DNA from: Bradyrhizobium sp. S69
Lineage (GTDB): Bacteria; Pseudomonadota; Alphaproteobacteria; Rhizobiales; Xanthobacteraceae
NCBI RefSeq assembly: GCF_009766005.1
Contig: NZ_LMUK01000041.1
Coordinates: 1-64,000 of the forward strand
Length of the DNA: 64,000 nt
Reading direction: 5' to 3'
The translations under genes were made by a program, and so were the position numbers. Within the stretch, counting starts at the first letter, position 1, and each line of letters starts with the position of its first letter. Positions 54,604 to 63,474 of this stretch are shown in pieces. The notes beneath the pieces are model-generated. The model ran no database searches, was not told the DNA's origin, and was given only the letters and a program-made list of their open reading frames with translations.

Positions 54604-55743
54604 TCACATCGCCGAAGGTTTTTTTGACGCGTTTTCTTCGCGCGAACCGCTACGCACTTCGCTTGAAAACGCTATGGGGGCTGCGACCAGACGATCGGCC
54701 GCGTCGAACACAAACACATTATTCGGGTCGAGCGCCGCATCCAGCACGTGCCCGGGCGGATATTCGTGAATGCCCTGCAACACCGCGACCCAGTTGGAGG
54801 AGTCGCGGTTGAGATGCACGAAGCTTTCGGAGCCGGTGATCTCCGTCACCGTCACGGTGGCGGAAAAGGCGTGGTGGCCTTCGATGCCGTTGGCGACTTC
54901 AAGCTGGTGGGCGCGGAAGCCGACGCGATAGGCGCCATCGGCAAGCCCGGCATAAAGCCCGCTGGCCGGCGCCGATATGCCGCCGGCATATTGCACCGAG
55001 CCGCTATGCTTCTGGATCCCGACAATGTTGAGCGGCGGATCGGAAAACACCTGGGCGACCCGCATCGTTTCCGGATGGCGATAGACTTTCGGCGTGCTGC
55101 CGACCTGCAATACCTGGCCTTCCCACATGCAGACCGTATCGCCGCCGAGCAGCAGCGCCTCCGACGGCTCGGTGGTCGCATAGACGAAGATCGCACCGGA
55201 GGCCTCGAAGATGCGCGGCAGTTCGGTGCGCAATTCCTCGCGCAGCTTGTAATCGAGATTGGCCAGCGGCTCGTCGAGCAGCACCAAATCGGCGCCCTTG
55301 ACCAGCGCGCGCGCGATCGCGGTGCGCTGCTGCTGGCCGCCGGACAATTGCAGCGGCGTGCGCTTCAGAAAGGGCTCGAGCTTCAGCAGTCTTGCCGCTT
55401 CCTGAACCCGCTTTTCGATTTCCTCGCGTGACTTGCCCTGCACCCGCAGCGGCGAGGCGATGTTTTCATAGACCGTCAGCGAGGGGTAGTTGATGAATTG
55501 CTGGTAGACCATCGCCACCGAACGCTTCCGCACATCGATGCCGGTGACATCCTTGCCGTCGACCAGCACGCGGCCGGTGGCCGGTTTGTCGAGACCGGCA
55601 AGTAGCCGCATGATCGAGGTCTTGCCCGACAGTGTCGGGCCCAACAGCACGCTCAACGTGCCGCGTTCGAGCGTCAGCGAGACATCGCGAATGGTTGGAA
55701 TGCCATCGACCGAGCGGGTGACATTTTGCAGGCTAACGGTCAT
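54604..55743 (-). CDS. glpS: Glycerol ABC transporter ATPase with altered H-loop
   Basis: A 379-residue ABC ATPase. Walker A is GPTLSGKT (35-42), signature LSGGQ (133-137) and Walker B VLLDEP with Glu158 are intact. The H-loop His is replaced by Thr191 (YATTEP where the consensus is YVTHDQ). A MalK-type C-terminal domain follows. The last 20 or so residues (AFSSEVRSGSREENASKK) are encoded by a dispersed repeat. The ATG overlaps the glpD stop (ATGA). Confidence 0.93.
   Translation of the reverse strand: MTVSLQNVTRSVDGIPTIRDVSLTLERGTLSVLLGPTLSGKTSIMRLLAGLDKPATGRVLVDGKDVTGIDVRKRSVAMVYQQFINYPSLTVYENIASPLRVQGKSREEIEKRVQEAARLLKLEPFLKRTPLQLSGGQQQRTAIARALVKGADLVLLDEPLANLDYKLREELRTELPRIFEASGAIFVYATTEPSEALLLGGDTVCMWEGQVLQVGSTPKVYRHPETMRVAQVFSDPPLNIVGIQKHSGSVQYAGGISAPASGLYAGLADGAYRVGFRAHQLEVANGIEGHHAFSATVTVTEITGSESFVHLNRDSSNWVAVLQGIHEYPPGHVLDAALDPNNVFVFDAADRLVAAPIAFSSEVRSGSREENASKKPSAM
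54619..54673. repeat. Dispersed repeat family R, copy 3 (reverse), inside glpS
   Basis: Complement of AGCGTTTTC...AGCGAAGTG...GCGAAGAAAACGCGTCAAAA, closely matching copy 1 at 9.54 kb. It is inside the 3' end of glpS and read in frame as the C-terminal tail. Confidence 0.87.
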
Positions 55744-57296
55744 GTCCGCCCTCCTGCTTCCGCCAAGGGATTGTCCAAAGGAGTTTCGAGCGCCGGCCGG
55801 CGCGCGGCCATCCAGTCGTCAATGGCAGCGATTTCATCTGAAGACAATCGCAATCCCAACTTGGATCGACGCCACACGACATCTTCCGCGGTACGAGCCC
55901 ATTCGACCGACATCAGGTATCGCACTTCGCTTTCCGTCAAGGTGGCGCCGAAAGATTGTCCGAGATCGGCGATCGATTTCGCGGTGCCGAGCAGCTTGCC
56001 GGCGCGGGTGCCGTAGGCATGCGCCAGCCGGCCGGCATGGGCCGGCGTCAAAAACGGATACTCTCGCACCAATTCCGCGGTCAGTGCCGGGATCGCCGAG
56101 ACATCCAACTCGCCGCCAGGCAGCGGCGATTTCGCGGTCCAGCCTTCGCGGGCCTTGGTGCCCTTCAAATAGGGCGCGAGCCGTTCCAATACCTCTTCGG
56201 CGAGACGGCGGTGGGTCGTGATCTTGCCGCCATAGATCGACAACAGCGGCACGCCGCCGGGCGTATCGAGCTCCAAGACATATTCGCGCGTCGCGGCCTT
56301 GGCTTCGCTGGCGCCGTCGTCATAGAGCGGGCGGACGCCGGAATAGGTCCACACCACATCGGTGGGCTTGACCGGCTTTGCCAGATATTCGCTGGCGGAG
56401 GCGCAGAGATATTCGATTTCCTCTGGCGTCGCTTTCACCTTGGCGGGGTCGCCATGGTAGTCGCGATCGGTGGTGCCGATCAGCGTGAAATCGTCCTGAT
56501 AGGGAATGACGAAGATGATGCGGCCGTCCGCGTTCTGGAACATGTAGGCACGGTCGTGATCGTAGAGCTTTCGCACCACGATGTGCGAGCCCTGCACCAG
56601 CCGCACTTTGGCGCGGGCGTTGACGCCAGCGCCCGCCGCCAGCACGTCTTCGACCCATGGCCCGCCGGCATTGACCAGCACGCGCGCGCTGATGGTCGAG
56701 CGCTCATGGCTCAAGGTGTTTTCCACGGTGACGCGCCAGATGCCGTCGACCTGCCGGATCTCGACCGCGCGGCTGCGGGTGCGGATGTCGGCGCCGCGGT
56801 CGGCCGCGTCGCGCGCGGTGAGCACGACGAGGCGTGCGTCATCGACGAAGCAATCGGAGTATTCAAATCCCCTGGTGTAGCGGTTGGGCATCAAGGGTTT
56901 GCCAACCTGATCGCGGCTGAGATCGACCGAGCGCGTCGGCGGCAGCAAATGCCGCCCGCCGATGTGGTCGTATAAAAACAGGCCAAGCCGCAGCAGCCAG
57001 GCCGGACGCAAGCCGGCGTGGTGCGGCAGCACGAATCGGAGAGGACGGATGATGTGGGGCGCGATCTGCCAGAGGATTTCGCGCTCGATCAGCGCCTCGC
57101 GCACCAGGCGAAACTCGTAATATTCGAGATAGCGCAGGCCGCCATGCACGAGCTTGGTCGACCACGACGAGGTTCCGCTCGCCAAGTCGTTCATTTCACA
57201 CAAGAAAACAGAGTTACCCCGGCCCACCGCGTCACGTGCGATGCCGCAGCCGTTAACACCGCCGCCGATAATAGCGAGGTCGAATATCCGATCCAA
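55740..57296 (-). CDS. glpD: Glycerol-3-phosphate dehydrogenase (FAD, respiratory)
   Basis: A 518-residue membrane-associated flavoenzyme that oxidises glycerol-3-phosphate to dihydroxyacetone phosphate and passes electrons to quinone. The FAD Rossmann motif is AIIGGGVNGCGIARDAVGRG (residues 8-27). GTSSWSTKLVHGGLRYLE and GVRPLYDD are typical of GlpD. The TTG at 57296 is preferred: it has a GGGGGA site and puts the Rossmann motif at the usual distance; a GTG at 57326 is possible. Glycerol kinase is not in the window. Confidence 0.94.
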   Translation of the reverse strand: MDRIFDLAIIGGGVNGCGIARDAVGRGNSVFLCEMNDLASGTSSWSTKLVHGGLRYLEYYEFRLVREALIEREILWQIAPHIIRPLRFVLPHHAGLRPAWLLRLGLFLYDHIGGRHLLPPTRSVDLSRDQVGKPLMPNRYTRGFEYSDCFVDDARLVVLTARDAADRGADIRTRSRAVEIRQVDGIWRVTVENTLSHERSTISARVLVNAGGPWVEDVLAAGAGVNARAKVRLVQGSHIVVRKLYDHDRAYMFQNADGRIIFVIPYQDDFTLIGTTDRDYHGDPAKVKATPEEIEYLCASASEYLAKPVKPTDVVWTYSGVRPLYDDGASEAKAATREYVLELDTPGGVPLLSIYGGKITTHRRLAEEVLERLAPYLKGTKAREGWTAKSPLPGGELDVSAIPALTAELVREYPFLTPAHAGRLAHAYGTRAGKLLGTAKSIADLGQSFGATLTESEVRYLMSVEWARTAEDVVWRRSKLGLRLSSDEIAAIDDWMAARRPALETPLDNPLAEAGGRT

Positions 57297-57338
57297 AGAC
57301 GTCCCCCTGGGCGGTCGCCAGTTCACTTTGGCGACTTC

Positions 57339-57379
57339 GCTTTCGTTTGGGATTAAATCACAACCAAATACGAAAGCAA
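57339..57379 (-). promoter_or_regulatory. glpD promoter with probable GlpR operator
   Basis: On the minus strand TTGCTT (57379-57374) and TTTAAT (57357-57352) are separated by 16 bp. The same stretch contains the inverted half-sites GCTTTCGTATTTGG (57377-57364) and CCAAACGAAAGC (57350-57339). TTTCG-type repeats are typical of DeoR-family operators, so GlpR probably binds here and blocks the promoter. Confidence 0.6.
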
Positions 57380-57489
57380 CCCGAAAAGTAACACGCGCGT
57401 GATGATCGCGGGCGTGTCCCGGGCGCGGTCGGAACACAGCCGGTCCCGGTTGGACTTACGATCATTGATTGAATCGGCCGCGATTTCCC

Positions 57490-57737
57490 TTCACCTCTCC
57501 CGCCCAACTCGGGTCTACCCGAGTTGGGCATCATATTGATCGAAGTCGGATATATCCGACTTCGATTGGGAGAGGTCGGCGCCAACGGGTCGCGCGAATG
57601 CGCGCCCGATGACAGGCTCCGCGCCGGTGAGGGTTAGGGCCTCTCGTTTGGCATAAGAGCCCTCACCCGATTTGCACCGGACGATGCTTCGCATCGCCGG
57701 GCGCAAATCGACCTCTCCCCGGCGGGGAGAGGTAAAG
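57490..57737. repeat. Elaborate multi-hairpin element between glpR and glpD
   Basis: Outer CACCTCTCC...GGGAGAGG arms enclose two perfect 13-bp hairpins with 2-nt loops: GCCCAACTCGGGT/ACCCGAGTTGGGC (57502-57529) and ATCGAAGTCGGAT/ATCCGACTTCGAT (57539-57566). Further on, GTGAGGGTTAGGGC pairs with GCCCTCACC and ACCTCTCC with GGGGAGAGGT. It fills most of the 449-bp gap between glpR and the glpD start. Confidence 0.85.
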
Positions 57738-57745
57738 GAAAGTCT

Positions 57746-58576
57746 CTAGCGCAGGCGCGTGACGGTGGAGGCCGGCTCCACATTCGCTTCATCGCTCTCG
57801 GCCGCAGCGCCGGGCATCGCCTCGATCACCGCGATGCCGCGGGTGTGGCAGATGCTGGCAAGGGCCGGCGGCAACGCGACGTCGGTAATAAAGGTCTGGA
57901 TCTGGCTGATATGGGCGATGCGGACCGGCGCGCTGCGGCGCAGCTTGGTCGAATCCGCCACCAGCATCACGCTGCGCGCATTGGCGATGATGGCTTGCGA
58001 GGCCTGCACCTCGCGATAGTCGAAATCGAGTAACGCCCCCTCCTCGTCGATCGCGGACGCGCCGATGATGGCGTAGTCGACCTTGAACTGGCCGATCTGA
58101 CTGATCGCGGTCGAGCCGATCACGGCGCCGTCGGCGCGCCTGACCGCGCCGCCCGCCACGATCACCTCGATGCGCGGGTGCCGATAGAGCAGCATCGCGA
58201 CATTGAGGTTGTTGGTGATGACAAGCAGGTCCTCATGCGAGGTCAGCGCGCTCGCGACCTCCTCGGTCGTGGTGCCGATGTTGATGAACAACGAGCAGCC
58301 ATTGGGAATCAATGCCGCCGCGGCAGTGCCGATCGCCTTCTTCTCCTCGGCGGCGACAAATCGCCGCGCTTCATAAGCGAGGTTCTCGACGCCGGACGCA
58401 ATGATCGCGCCGCCATGAATCCGGGTCAGCGACCGCTGTTCGCACAGATCGTTGAGATCCTTGCGGATGGTTTGCGCCGAGACCTCGAAGCGCTTGGCGA
58501 GATCATCCACCATCACCCGGCCAAAGGCGCGGGCGGTGTTGAGGATTTCGGATTGGCGATGGGACAGGCCGGTCAC
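57746..58576 (-). CDS. glpR: DeoR-family repressor of the glycerol operon
   Basis: A 276-residue DeoR-type repressor, expected to sense glycerol-3-phosphate. The N-terminal HTH is VDDLAKRFEVSAQTIRKDLNDLCEQ, followed by TRIHGGA, the family hallmark. The sugar-phosphate-binding domain includes INIGTTTEEVASAL. The C-terminal tail is longer than usual and acidic. It is upstream of glpD on the same strand, separated by a hairpin-rich gap. Operator half-sites in front of glpD suit its role. Confidence 0.93.
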   Translation of the reverse strand: MTGLSHRQSEILNTARAFGRVMVDDLAKRFEVSAQTIRKDLNDLCEQRSLTRIHGGAIIASGVENLAYEARRFVAAEEKKAIGTAAAALIPNGCSLFINIGTTTEEVASALTSHEDLLVITNNLNVAMLLYRHPRIEVIVAGGAVRRADGAVIGSTAISQIGQFKVDYAIIGASAIDEEGALLDFDYREVQASQAIIANARSVMLVADSTKLRRSAPVRIAHISQIQTFITDVALPPALASICHTRGIAVIEAMPGAAAESDEANVEPASTVTRLR

Positions 58577-58728
58577 GGGAAATCCTTCGGCAACGATGCG
58601 GTCGATGGTGCGGCGGTTTCATCATCCGGTCAACACGCCGGATCGGAATAAAGTTAAGCTACCCCACGCTCGACAAAACCGGGCGTGGCTGCAACACTGC
58701 TTTCATAACCATAAAAATGGAGGAAGCG

Positions 58729-59190
58729 ATGAATATCGATCGTCGTCAACTGGCATTGCCGGCTGTTGCGCTTGGACTTCTCAGCGTCGTTCCAGCCCTT
58801 TCGCCCGCCTTTGCGGCCTCAGTCGATGAAGAGGCCGTCGCCAAGAACGTCGAAGCGTTCCGCAAGGCCCAGATCGCCGCCAATGCCGAAGCGCTCGCAG
58901 CACTCTGCGCGCCGGAACTGAGCTACAGCCACTCCGATGGCCATGTCGAGGACAAGGCGACGTTCATCGCCAATGCCACCGACGGCAAATCAAAGGTTCT
59001 ATCGCTGGAATATCAGGACCTGAAAATCGCCGTGGTCGGCCCCGCCGCAATCGTGCGTTTCCACTGGGTGGGCGAAGCTGAATCCGTTGCCGACGGCAAG
59101 AAAAGCTCCACCAACCTGCACATCCTGATGAACTGGCAAAAGCAGGGAGCTGACTGGAAACTGCTGTCGCGCGGGTCCACCAAGCTCTGA
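58729..59190 (+). CDS. Exported SnoaL/NTF2-like protein
   Basis: A 153-residue protein with a signal peptide ending near PAFAASVDEE. The mature part is a DUF4440/SnoaL-like NTF2 fold: EAFRKAQIAANAEALAALCAPELSYSHSDGHVEDKATFIA and the closing WKLLSRGSTKL. A twin-arginine-like pair (DRRQLALP) is near the start. The ATG at 58729 follows GGAGGAAGCG. It could bind a small ligand or be a hydrolase-like protein; the function is unknown. It is divergent from glpR. Confidence 0.83.
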   Translation: MNIDRRQLALPAVALGLLSVVPALSPAFAASVDEEAVAKNVEAFRKAQIAANAEALAALCAPELSYSHSDGHVEDKATFIANATDGKSKVLSLEYQDLKIAVVGPAAIVRFHWVGEAESVADGKKSSTNLHILMNWQKQGADWKLLSRGSTKL

Positions 59191-59192
59191 GG

Positions 59193-59384
59193 CTACGCCG
59201 CGATCGACAGGTCACCGTTGGCGAGGCGAATCGCGGCGCGCTCGGCTTCGCGCGCGTTGCGGAATATCTGGCCTTCGAGGCGATTGAAGCGGTGCGAGGC
59301 GGCGAAGAAGCGATAGCCTTCAGGATTACGCACGACGATACCCGCTGCTTTCGAACCGACTTCGATGATGTAAGTGTCCGACAT
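59193..59384 (-). CDS. Small conserved hypothetical protein
   Basis: A 63-residue soluble protein (SDTYIIEVGSKAAGIVVRN then EGYRFFAASHRFNRLEGQIF) with regular alternation suggesting a small beta-alpha fold. No domain named. It ends 2 bp from the convergent SnoaL-like gene. It is a compact frame with normal composition, so it is probably real. Confidence 0.7.
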   Translation of the reverse strand: MSDTYIIEVGSKAAGIVVRNPEGYRFFAASHRFNRLEGQIFRNAREAERAAIRLANGDLSIAA

Positions 59385-59482
59385 TTTTTCCCGGTCTCTG
59401 TTTCCTCAGTCCGGGCAAATAACGGAGTCGGTGCGAGAAGGTTCCGGGGCAGCGAGGCGCAGACGTCGCATCTACACACAAT

Positions 59483-59601
59483 CGTCATCACCGGGTAAAA
59501 GCGCGAAGCGCGTCTTCGCGCTGGATGTCCCGGTGATCCACGTCTTGCTTTTCTTTGAGGCCAGAAAGACGTGGATGGCCGGGACGAGCCCGGCCATGAC
59601 G
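59483..59601. repeat. Composite palindrome (CCGGGA type)
   Basis: Nested hairpins: TCACCGGG/CCCGGTGA enclosing GCGCGAAG/CTTCGCGC, then CCACGTCTT/AAGACGTGG and GGCCGGGACGAGCCCGGCC. Flanked by CGTCAT and ATGACG like the other repeats. It fills the gap between the small gene and the thioesterase. Confidence 0.75.
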
Positions 59602-59612
59602 AACTCGGACAC

Positions 59613-60050
59613 TCACGCCGTCACAGTCGTCGCCGCGCCCTGCGCGATCGCCTGCGGGTGGCCCTGGTCGTCGATCGCGACATAGGTAAAATTGCCGTCG
59701 GTCACCAGGATCGACTGCACCGCCTTGCGGCGCAGTACCCAGGCCTCGAGATGCACCGTGATCGAGGTCCTGCCGGTCCGGACCAGAGTGGCATGCACGG
59801 AGACCAGATCGCCGACATAGACCGGCTTGCGAAAGTTCATCGCCTCGATCGCGACCGTCACGGTGCGCGATTTCGTGGTTTTGGTGGCGAACACGCCGCC
59901 GCCGATGTCCATCTGGCTGAGCAGCCAGCCGCCGAAAATATCGCCGTTGGCGTTGGTGTCGGCCGGCATCGCCAAGGTGCGGATGCAGAGATCACCACAC
60001 GGCTCCGTCTCGGTATTTGGCGGAGCGTGAACGGCAGGCGTATCGGTCAT
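59613..60050 (-). CDS. Hotdog-fold acyl-CoA thioesterase
   Basis: A 145-residue acyl-CoA hydrolase of the YciA type. The catalytic segment is MPADTNANGDIFGGWLLSQMD, with VAIEAMNFRKPVYVGDLV after it. The ATG at 60050 starts a Pro-rich lead before the hotdog core. It lies 35 bp after fadB on the same strand and probably belongs to the beta-oxidation transcript, releasing free CoA. Confidence 0.9.
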   Translation of the reverse strand: MTDTPAVHAPPNTETEPCGDLCIRTLAMPADTNANGDIFGGWLLSQMDIGGGVFATKTTKSRTVTVAIEAMNFRKPVYVGDLVSVHATLVRTGRTSITVHLEAWVLRRKAVQSILVTDGNFTYVAIDDQGHPQAIAQGAATTVTA

Positions 60051-60085
60051 AGCGGGGCTCTCTTTCGCAATCTCGAAAATCGGCT

Positions 60086-62182
60086 TTACTTGAAATCGTG
60101 CCAGCCGGCATCCGGCTGGAACCGATCGCCAAACCTGACGGCCAGCGCATACAGCGTCGCGGTCACGTTCTGAACGCCGCGGCTCCTGGCGTAGTTCAGC
60201 GGGCCGCCGCGGAACGGCGCGTAGCCGGTGCCGAAGATCATGGCGCCGTCGATCATGTCGGCGTTGTCGACGATGCCTTCGCGCAAGCACGCGACGCAGA
60301 CATTCGACATCGGCAGCACCAGGCGGTCGATCATTTCCGGCGTCGGTTCGCTCGAAGACGACAGCGCGGCGCCCTTGTCGGCCTTGCCGTCCTTCCAGCT
60401 ATAAAAGCCCTTGCCGGTCTTGCGGCCGAGTTCGCCGCCGGCGACCTTGTCGCGCAGCCAGGCCGGCGTCGGCGGCAACTGGTCGCCGAATTTGGTACGC
60501 AGCATGTCGCCGACCGCGAGGCAGATGTCGAGGCCGACCTGGTCGGCCAGTTCGATCGGACCCATCGGCATGCCGAATTTTTCCGCCGCCGCATCGATGG
60601 TGCGCTTGTCGATCTTCTCGTCCAGCATCATCATCGCCTCCAGCATGTAAGGCGTCAGCGCGCGGTTGACGAGAAAACCCGGCGAGCTCTTGACCGGCAG
60701 CGGCAGCCGGTCGATGGCGCCGACAAAGGCCAGCGCCGCTTTCAGTATCTGCGGATCATTGCCGTCATGGCTGACGACCTCGACCAGTTGCAGCCGCGAC
60801 ACCGGATTGAAGAAATGCAGACCGACCAACCGCTCCGGCTTTTGCAAGGTCGCGCGCAAATCCTGCAGCGGAATGCTCGAAGTGTTGGTGGCCAGGATCG
60901 CGCCGGGCTTCATGATCGGCTCGAGCCCGGCATAGACCTTCTGCTTGAGGTCGAGCTTTTCCGGCACCGCTTCGATGATCAGATCGGCATTGCGCACGCC
61001 CTCGCCATCGAGATCGGGCACTAGTCTATCCAGCGCGTCGCGCACATCCGTGCGCTTGTGCATGATCTTGCCGAACAGATCCGACGCGCGTTTGATCGCG
61101 CCGGCGATCGGCTCCGGCTTCATGTCGGCCAGCGTGACATGCATGTCCTGATGCGCGCACCACGCCGCGATGTCGCCGCCCATCGCGCCGGCGCCGATGA
61201 CGTGGACATGGTTGATGGTGTTGCCGCTTCCTGCGAGCTTCTTCATTTGCTCACGCAGGAAAAACACCCGGATCAGGTTCTGCGCCGCAGGCGTCACCAT
61301 CAGATTGGCGAACGAGGTCTTTTCGGCCTTAAGCATCGCGGCCTTGTCGCCGCCGTGCTTTTCCCAGAGATCGATCAGCGCGTAAGGCGCCGGATAGTTT
61401 TCGCGGGGGGCTGCCTTGGCCGCTTCCGAGCGCATTCGCCACGCGAGCAAGCCGCGCACCGGCGCAGAATTAAGGATCTCGTTGAGGATTCCAGGCCGCG
61501 CGCGCTTCAGGCGGCCGAACACCGCGTCCTTGACCGCGTTGCGGACGTGCCGCTCCTCCGTCACCGCATCGACCAGCCCCAGCGCTTTAGCCTTGCGGGC
61601 GTCGATGGTCTTGCCGGTCAGCATCAAACTCATCGCCTGCATCGGATTGACCAGCCGCGTAAACCGCGCGGTGCCGCCCAATCCCGGATGCAGGCCGAGC
61701 ATCACTTCCGGAAAACCAAAGCGCGCGCCTGAGATCGCGATGCGCGACTGGCAGGCCAGCGCGACTTCGAGGCCGCCGCCAAGGCAGAAGCCATGGATCA
61801 CCGACACCGTCGGAATCCGCAACGCCTCGAGCCGGTCGATCACCGCATGGGCACGACCGATCGAGGTCTCGACCGCGCGGGCGTCACTGGCGCCGCGGAA
61901 TTCATTGACGTCGGCGCCGGCGATGAAGCCGGATGTCTTGGCGGAGCGGATCACGAGACCGGCGGGCCGCGTGCTTTCCAGCTCGGTCAAAATCTTGTCG
62001 AGCTCCTCGATCATATCGGCCGAGAGCGTATTGGCGCTGGCGCCTTCGCGGTCGAACAACAGCCAGGCGAGGCCATCGGCATCGCGGGTCAGCTTGAAAT
62101 TTCGATACGGGCTGCTCGCGTCGGGCTTGGGCCCTAATTCGAGCACCCGGTCGCCGAGAACATCCATGATCCGTGAGTCCAT
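60086..62182 (-). CDS. fadB: Multifunctional fatty acid oxidation protein
   Basis: A 698-residue enoyl-CoA hydratase/3-hydroxyacyl-CoA dehydrogenase. The hydratase part has FIAGADVNEF and IHGFCLGGGLEVALACQSRIA. The NAD Rossmann motif is VIGAGAMGGDIA in the middle, with the HFFNPV and NRALTPYMLEAM dehydrogenase segments following. The ATG at 62182 has an AGGGAACG site. It is 8 bp after the thiolase gene. It could equally be called fadJ. Confidence 0.94.
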   Translation of the reverse strand: MDSRIMDVLGDRVLELGPKPDASSPYRNFKLTRDADGLAWLLFDREGASANTLSADMIEELDKILTELESTRPAGLVIRSAKTSGFIAGADVNEFRGASDARAVETSIGRAHAVIDRLEALRIPTVSVIHGFCLGGGLEVALACQSRIAISGARFGFPEVMLGLHPGLGGTARFTRLVNPMQAMSLMLTGKTIDARKAKALGLVDAVTEERHVRNAVKDAVFGRLKRARPGILNEILNSAPVRGLLAWRMRSEAAKAAPRENYPAPYALIDLWEKHGGDKAAMLKAEKTSFANLMVTPAAQNLIRVFFLREQMKKLAGSGNTINHVHVIGAGAMGGDIAAWCAHQDMHVTLADMKPEPIAGAIKRASDLFGKIMHKRTDVRDALDRLVPDLDGEGVRNADLIIEAVPEKLDLKQKVYAGLEPIMKPGAILATNTSSIPLQDLRATLQKPERLVGLHFFNPVSRLQLVEVVSHDGNDPQILKAALAFVGAIDRLPLPVKSSPGFLVNRALTPYMLEAMMMLDEKIDKRTIDAAAEKFGMPMGPIELADQVGLDICLAVGDMLRTKFGDQLPPTPAWLRDKVAGGELGRKTGKGFYSWKDGKADKGAALSSSSEPTPEMIDRLVLPMSNVCVACLREGIVDNADMIDGAMIFGTGYAPFRGGPLNYARSRGVQNVTATLYALAVRFGDRFQPDAGWHDFK

Positions 62183-62190
62183 GACGTTCC

Positions 62191-63474
62191 CTATACTGCT
62201 TCGATCAACATGGCGCCGCCCTGCCCGCCGCCGATGCATTCGGTGGCGACGCCGCGCCTGGTGCCGAGCCGCTTCATCGCGTTGACGAGATGCAGCACGA
62301 TGCGGTTGCCGCTGCAGCCAACGGGATGACCGAGGCTGATCGCGCCGCCATCGACATTGAGTTTGGCCCGGTCGATCTCGCCAGCGGCAGCCTCAAGGCC
62401 CAGAATCTCGCGGCAGAACTTCTCGTCGTTCCAGGCCGCAAGGCAACCCAGCACTTGCGTGGCAAACGCCTCGTTCAATTCCCAGGTCTCGATGTCCTGC
62501 AAGGTCAGATTGTTGCGCTTCAACATCGCGGTCGCCGACAGCACCGGGCCGAGGCCCATGATCGAGGGATCGAGCGCCGACCATTGGCTGTCCATGATCA
62601 CGGCTTTCGGCGTCAGGCCATGTTTTGCCACCGCGTCTTCCGACGCCAGGATCACCCAGGACGCGCCGTCGGTGATCTGCGAGGAATTGCCGGCGGTGAC
62701 CTGGCCCCACGGACGCTCGAACACCGGCTTCAGTTTGGCCAGACTCTCGGCCGAGGAGTCCGGCCGTACGCCGTCGTCATGGTCGTAGAACTTGCCGTCG
62801 CGCGCGAACGCGGTTTCGACCTCGCCCTTCAGCCAGCCCTGCACTTGCGCGTTGGCGAGCCGCTTGTGGCTTTCGACCGCATAGGCGTCCGACTGCGCCC
62901 GCGTGATGCCGAACAGATGCCCGACCACTTCGGCGGTCTGGCCCATGTTGAGTTCGGTGATCGGATCGGTCAGCCCGCGTTCGAGGCCGATGATCGGCTT
63001 GAAATAGCTGGGGCGCGCCTTCAACGCCGCCATGATCTTGGCGCCGATGCCCTTGGCGCCGGCGAGCCCTGCGAACCAGCGCACGCCCTGCTGCGGCCAG
63101 ACCAAAGGCGCATAACTCAGCGCCTCGGCGCCGCCGGCCAGGATCAGATTGGAGTGGCCTTCGCGGATGGTGCGATAAGCCGTGTCGATCGATTGCATGC
63201 CGGAGCCGCAATTGATCTGCACCGTGAACGCCACCATCGCCTCGCCCATGCCCAGCCGCAAGGCCGCGACCCGGGCCGGGTTCATCTCGTCGGCGATCAC
63301 ATTGACGCAGCCGAGAATGACCTGATCGAACGCGGTGGGCGCGAAGGGTTGCCGGGCCAATAGCGGCCGGCCGCATTGCACGGCGAGATCGACCGGGGTG
63401 AACGGGCCCGGCCCGGAGCGTGCCTTGAGGAACGGCGTCCGGCTGCCGTCGACGATGAAAACCGGTCGCGCCAT
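62191..63474 (-). CDS. Acetyl-CoA C-acyltransferase (thiolase)
   Basis: A 427-residue 3-ketoacyl-CoA thiolase acting as the last step of beta-oxidation. The nucleophilic Cys is in QINCGSGMQS, the His in GGAISLGHPVGCSG and the second Cys in ECIGGGQGGAM. It overlaps the fadE stop by 1 nt (TGATG). The length and lead sequence resemble the FadI/FadA type. Confidence 0.93.
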   Translation of the reverse strand: MARPVFIVDGSRTPFLKARSGPGPFTPVDLAVQCGRPLLARQPFAPTAFDQVILGCVNVIADEMNPARVAALRLGMGEAMVAFTVQINCGSGMQSIDTAYRTIREGHSNLILAGGAEALSYAPLVWPQQGVRWFAGLAGAKGIGAKIMAALKARPSYFKPIIGLERGLTDPITELNMGQTAEVVGHLFGITRAQSDAYAVESHKRLANAQVQGWLKGEVETAFARDGKFYDHDDGVRPDSSAESLAKLKPVFERPWGQVTAGNSSQITDGASWVILASEDAVAKHGLTPKAVIMDSQWSALDPSIMGLGPVLSATAMLKRNNLTLQDIETWELNEAFATQVLGCLAAWNDEKFCREILGLEAAAGEIDRAKLNVDGGAISLGHPVGCSGNRIVLHLVNAMKRLGTRRGVATECIGGGQGGAMLIEAV

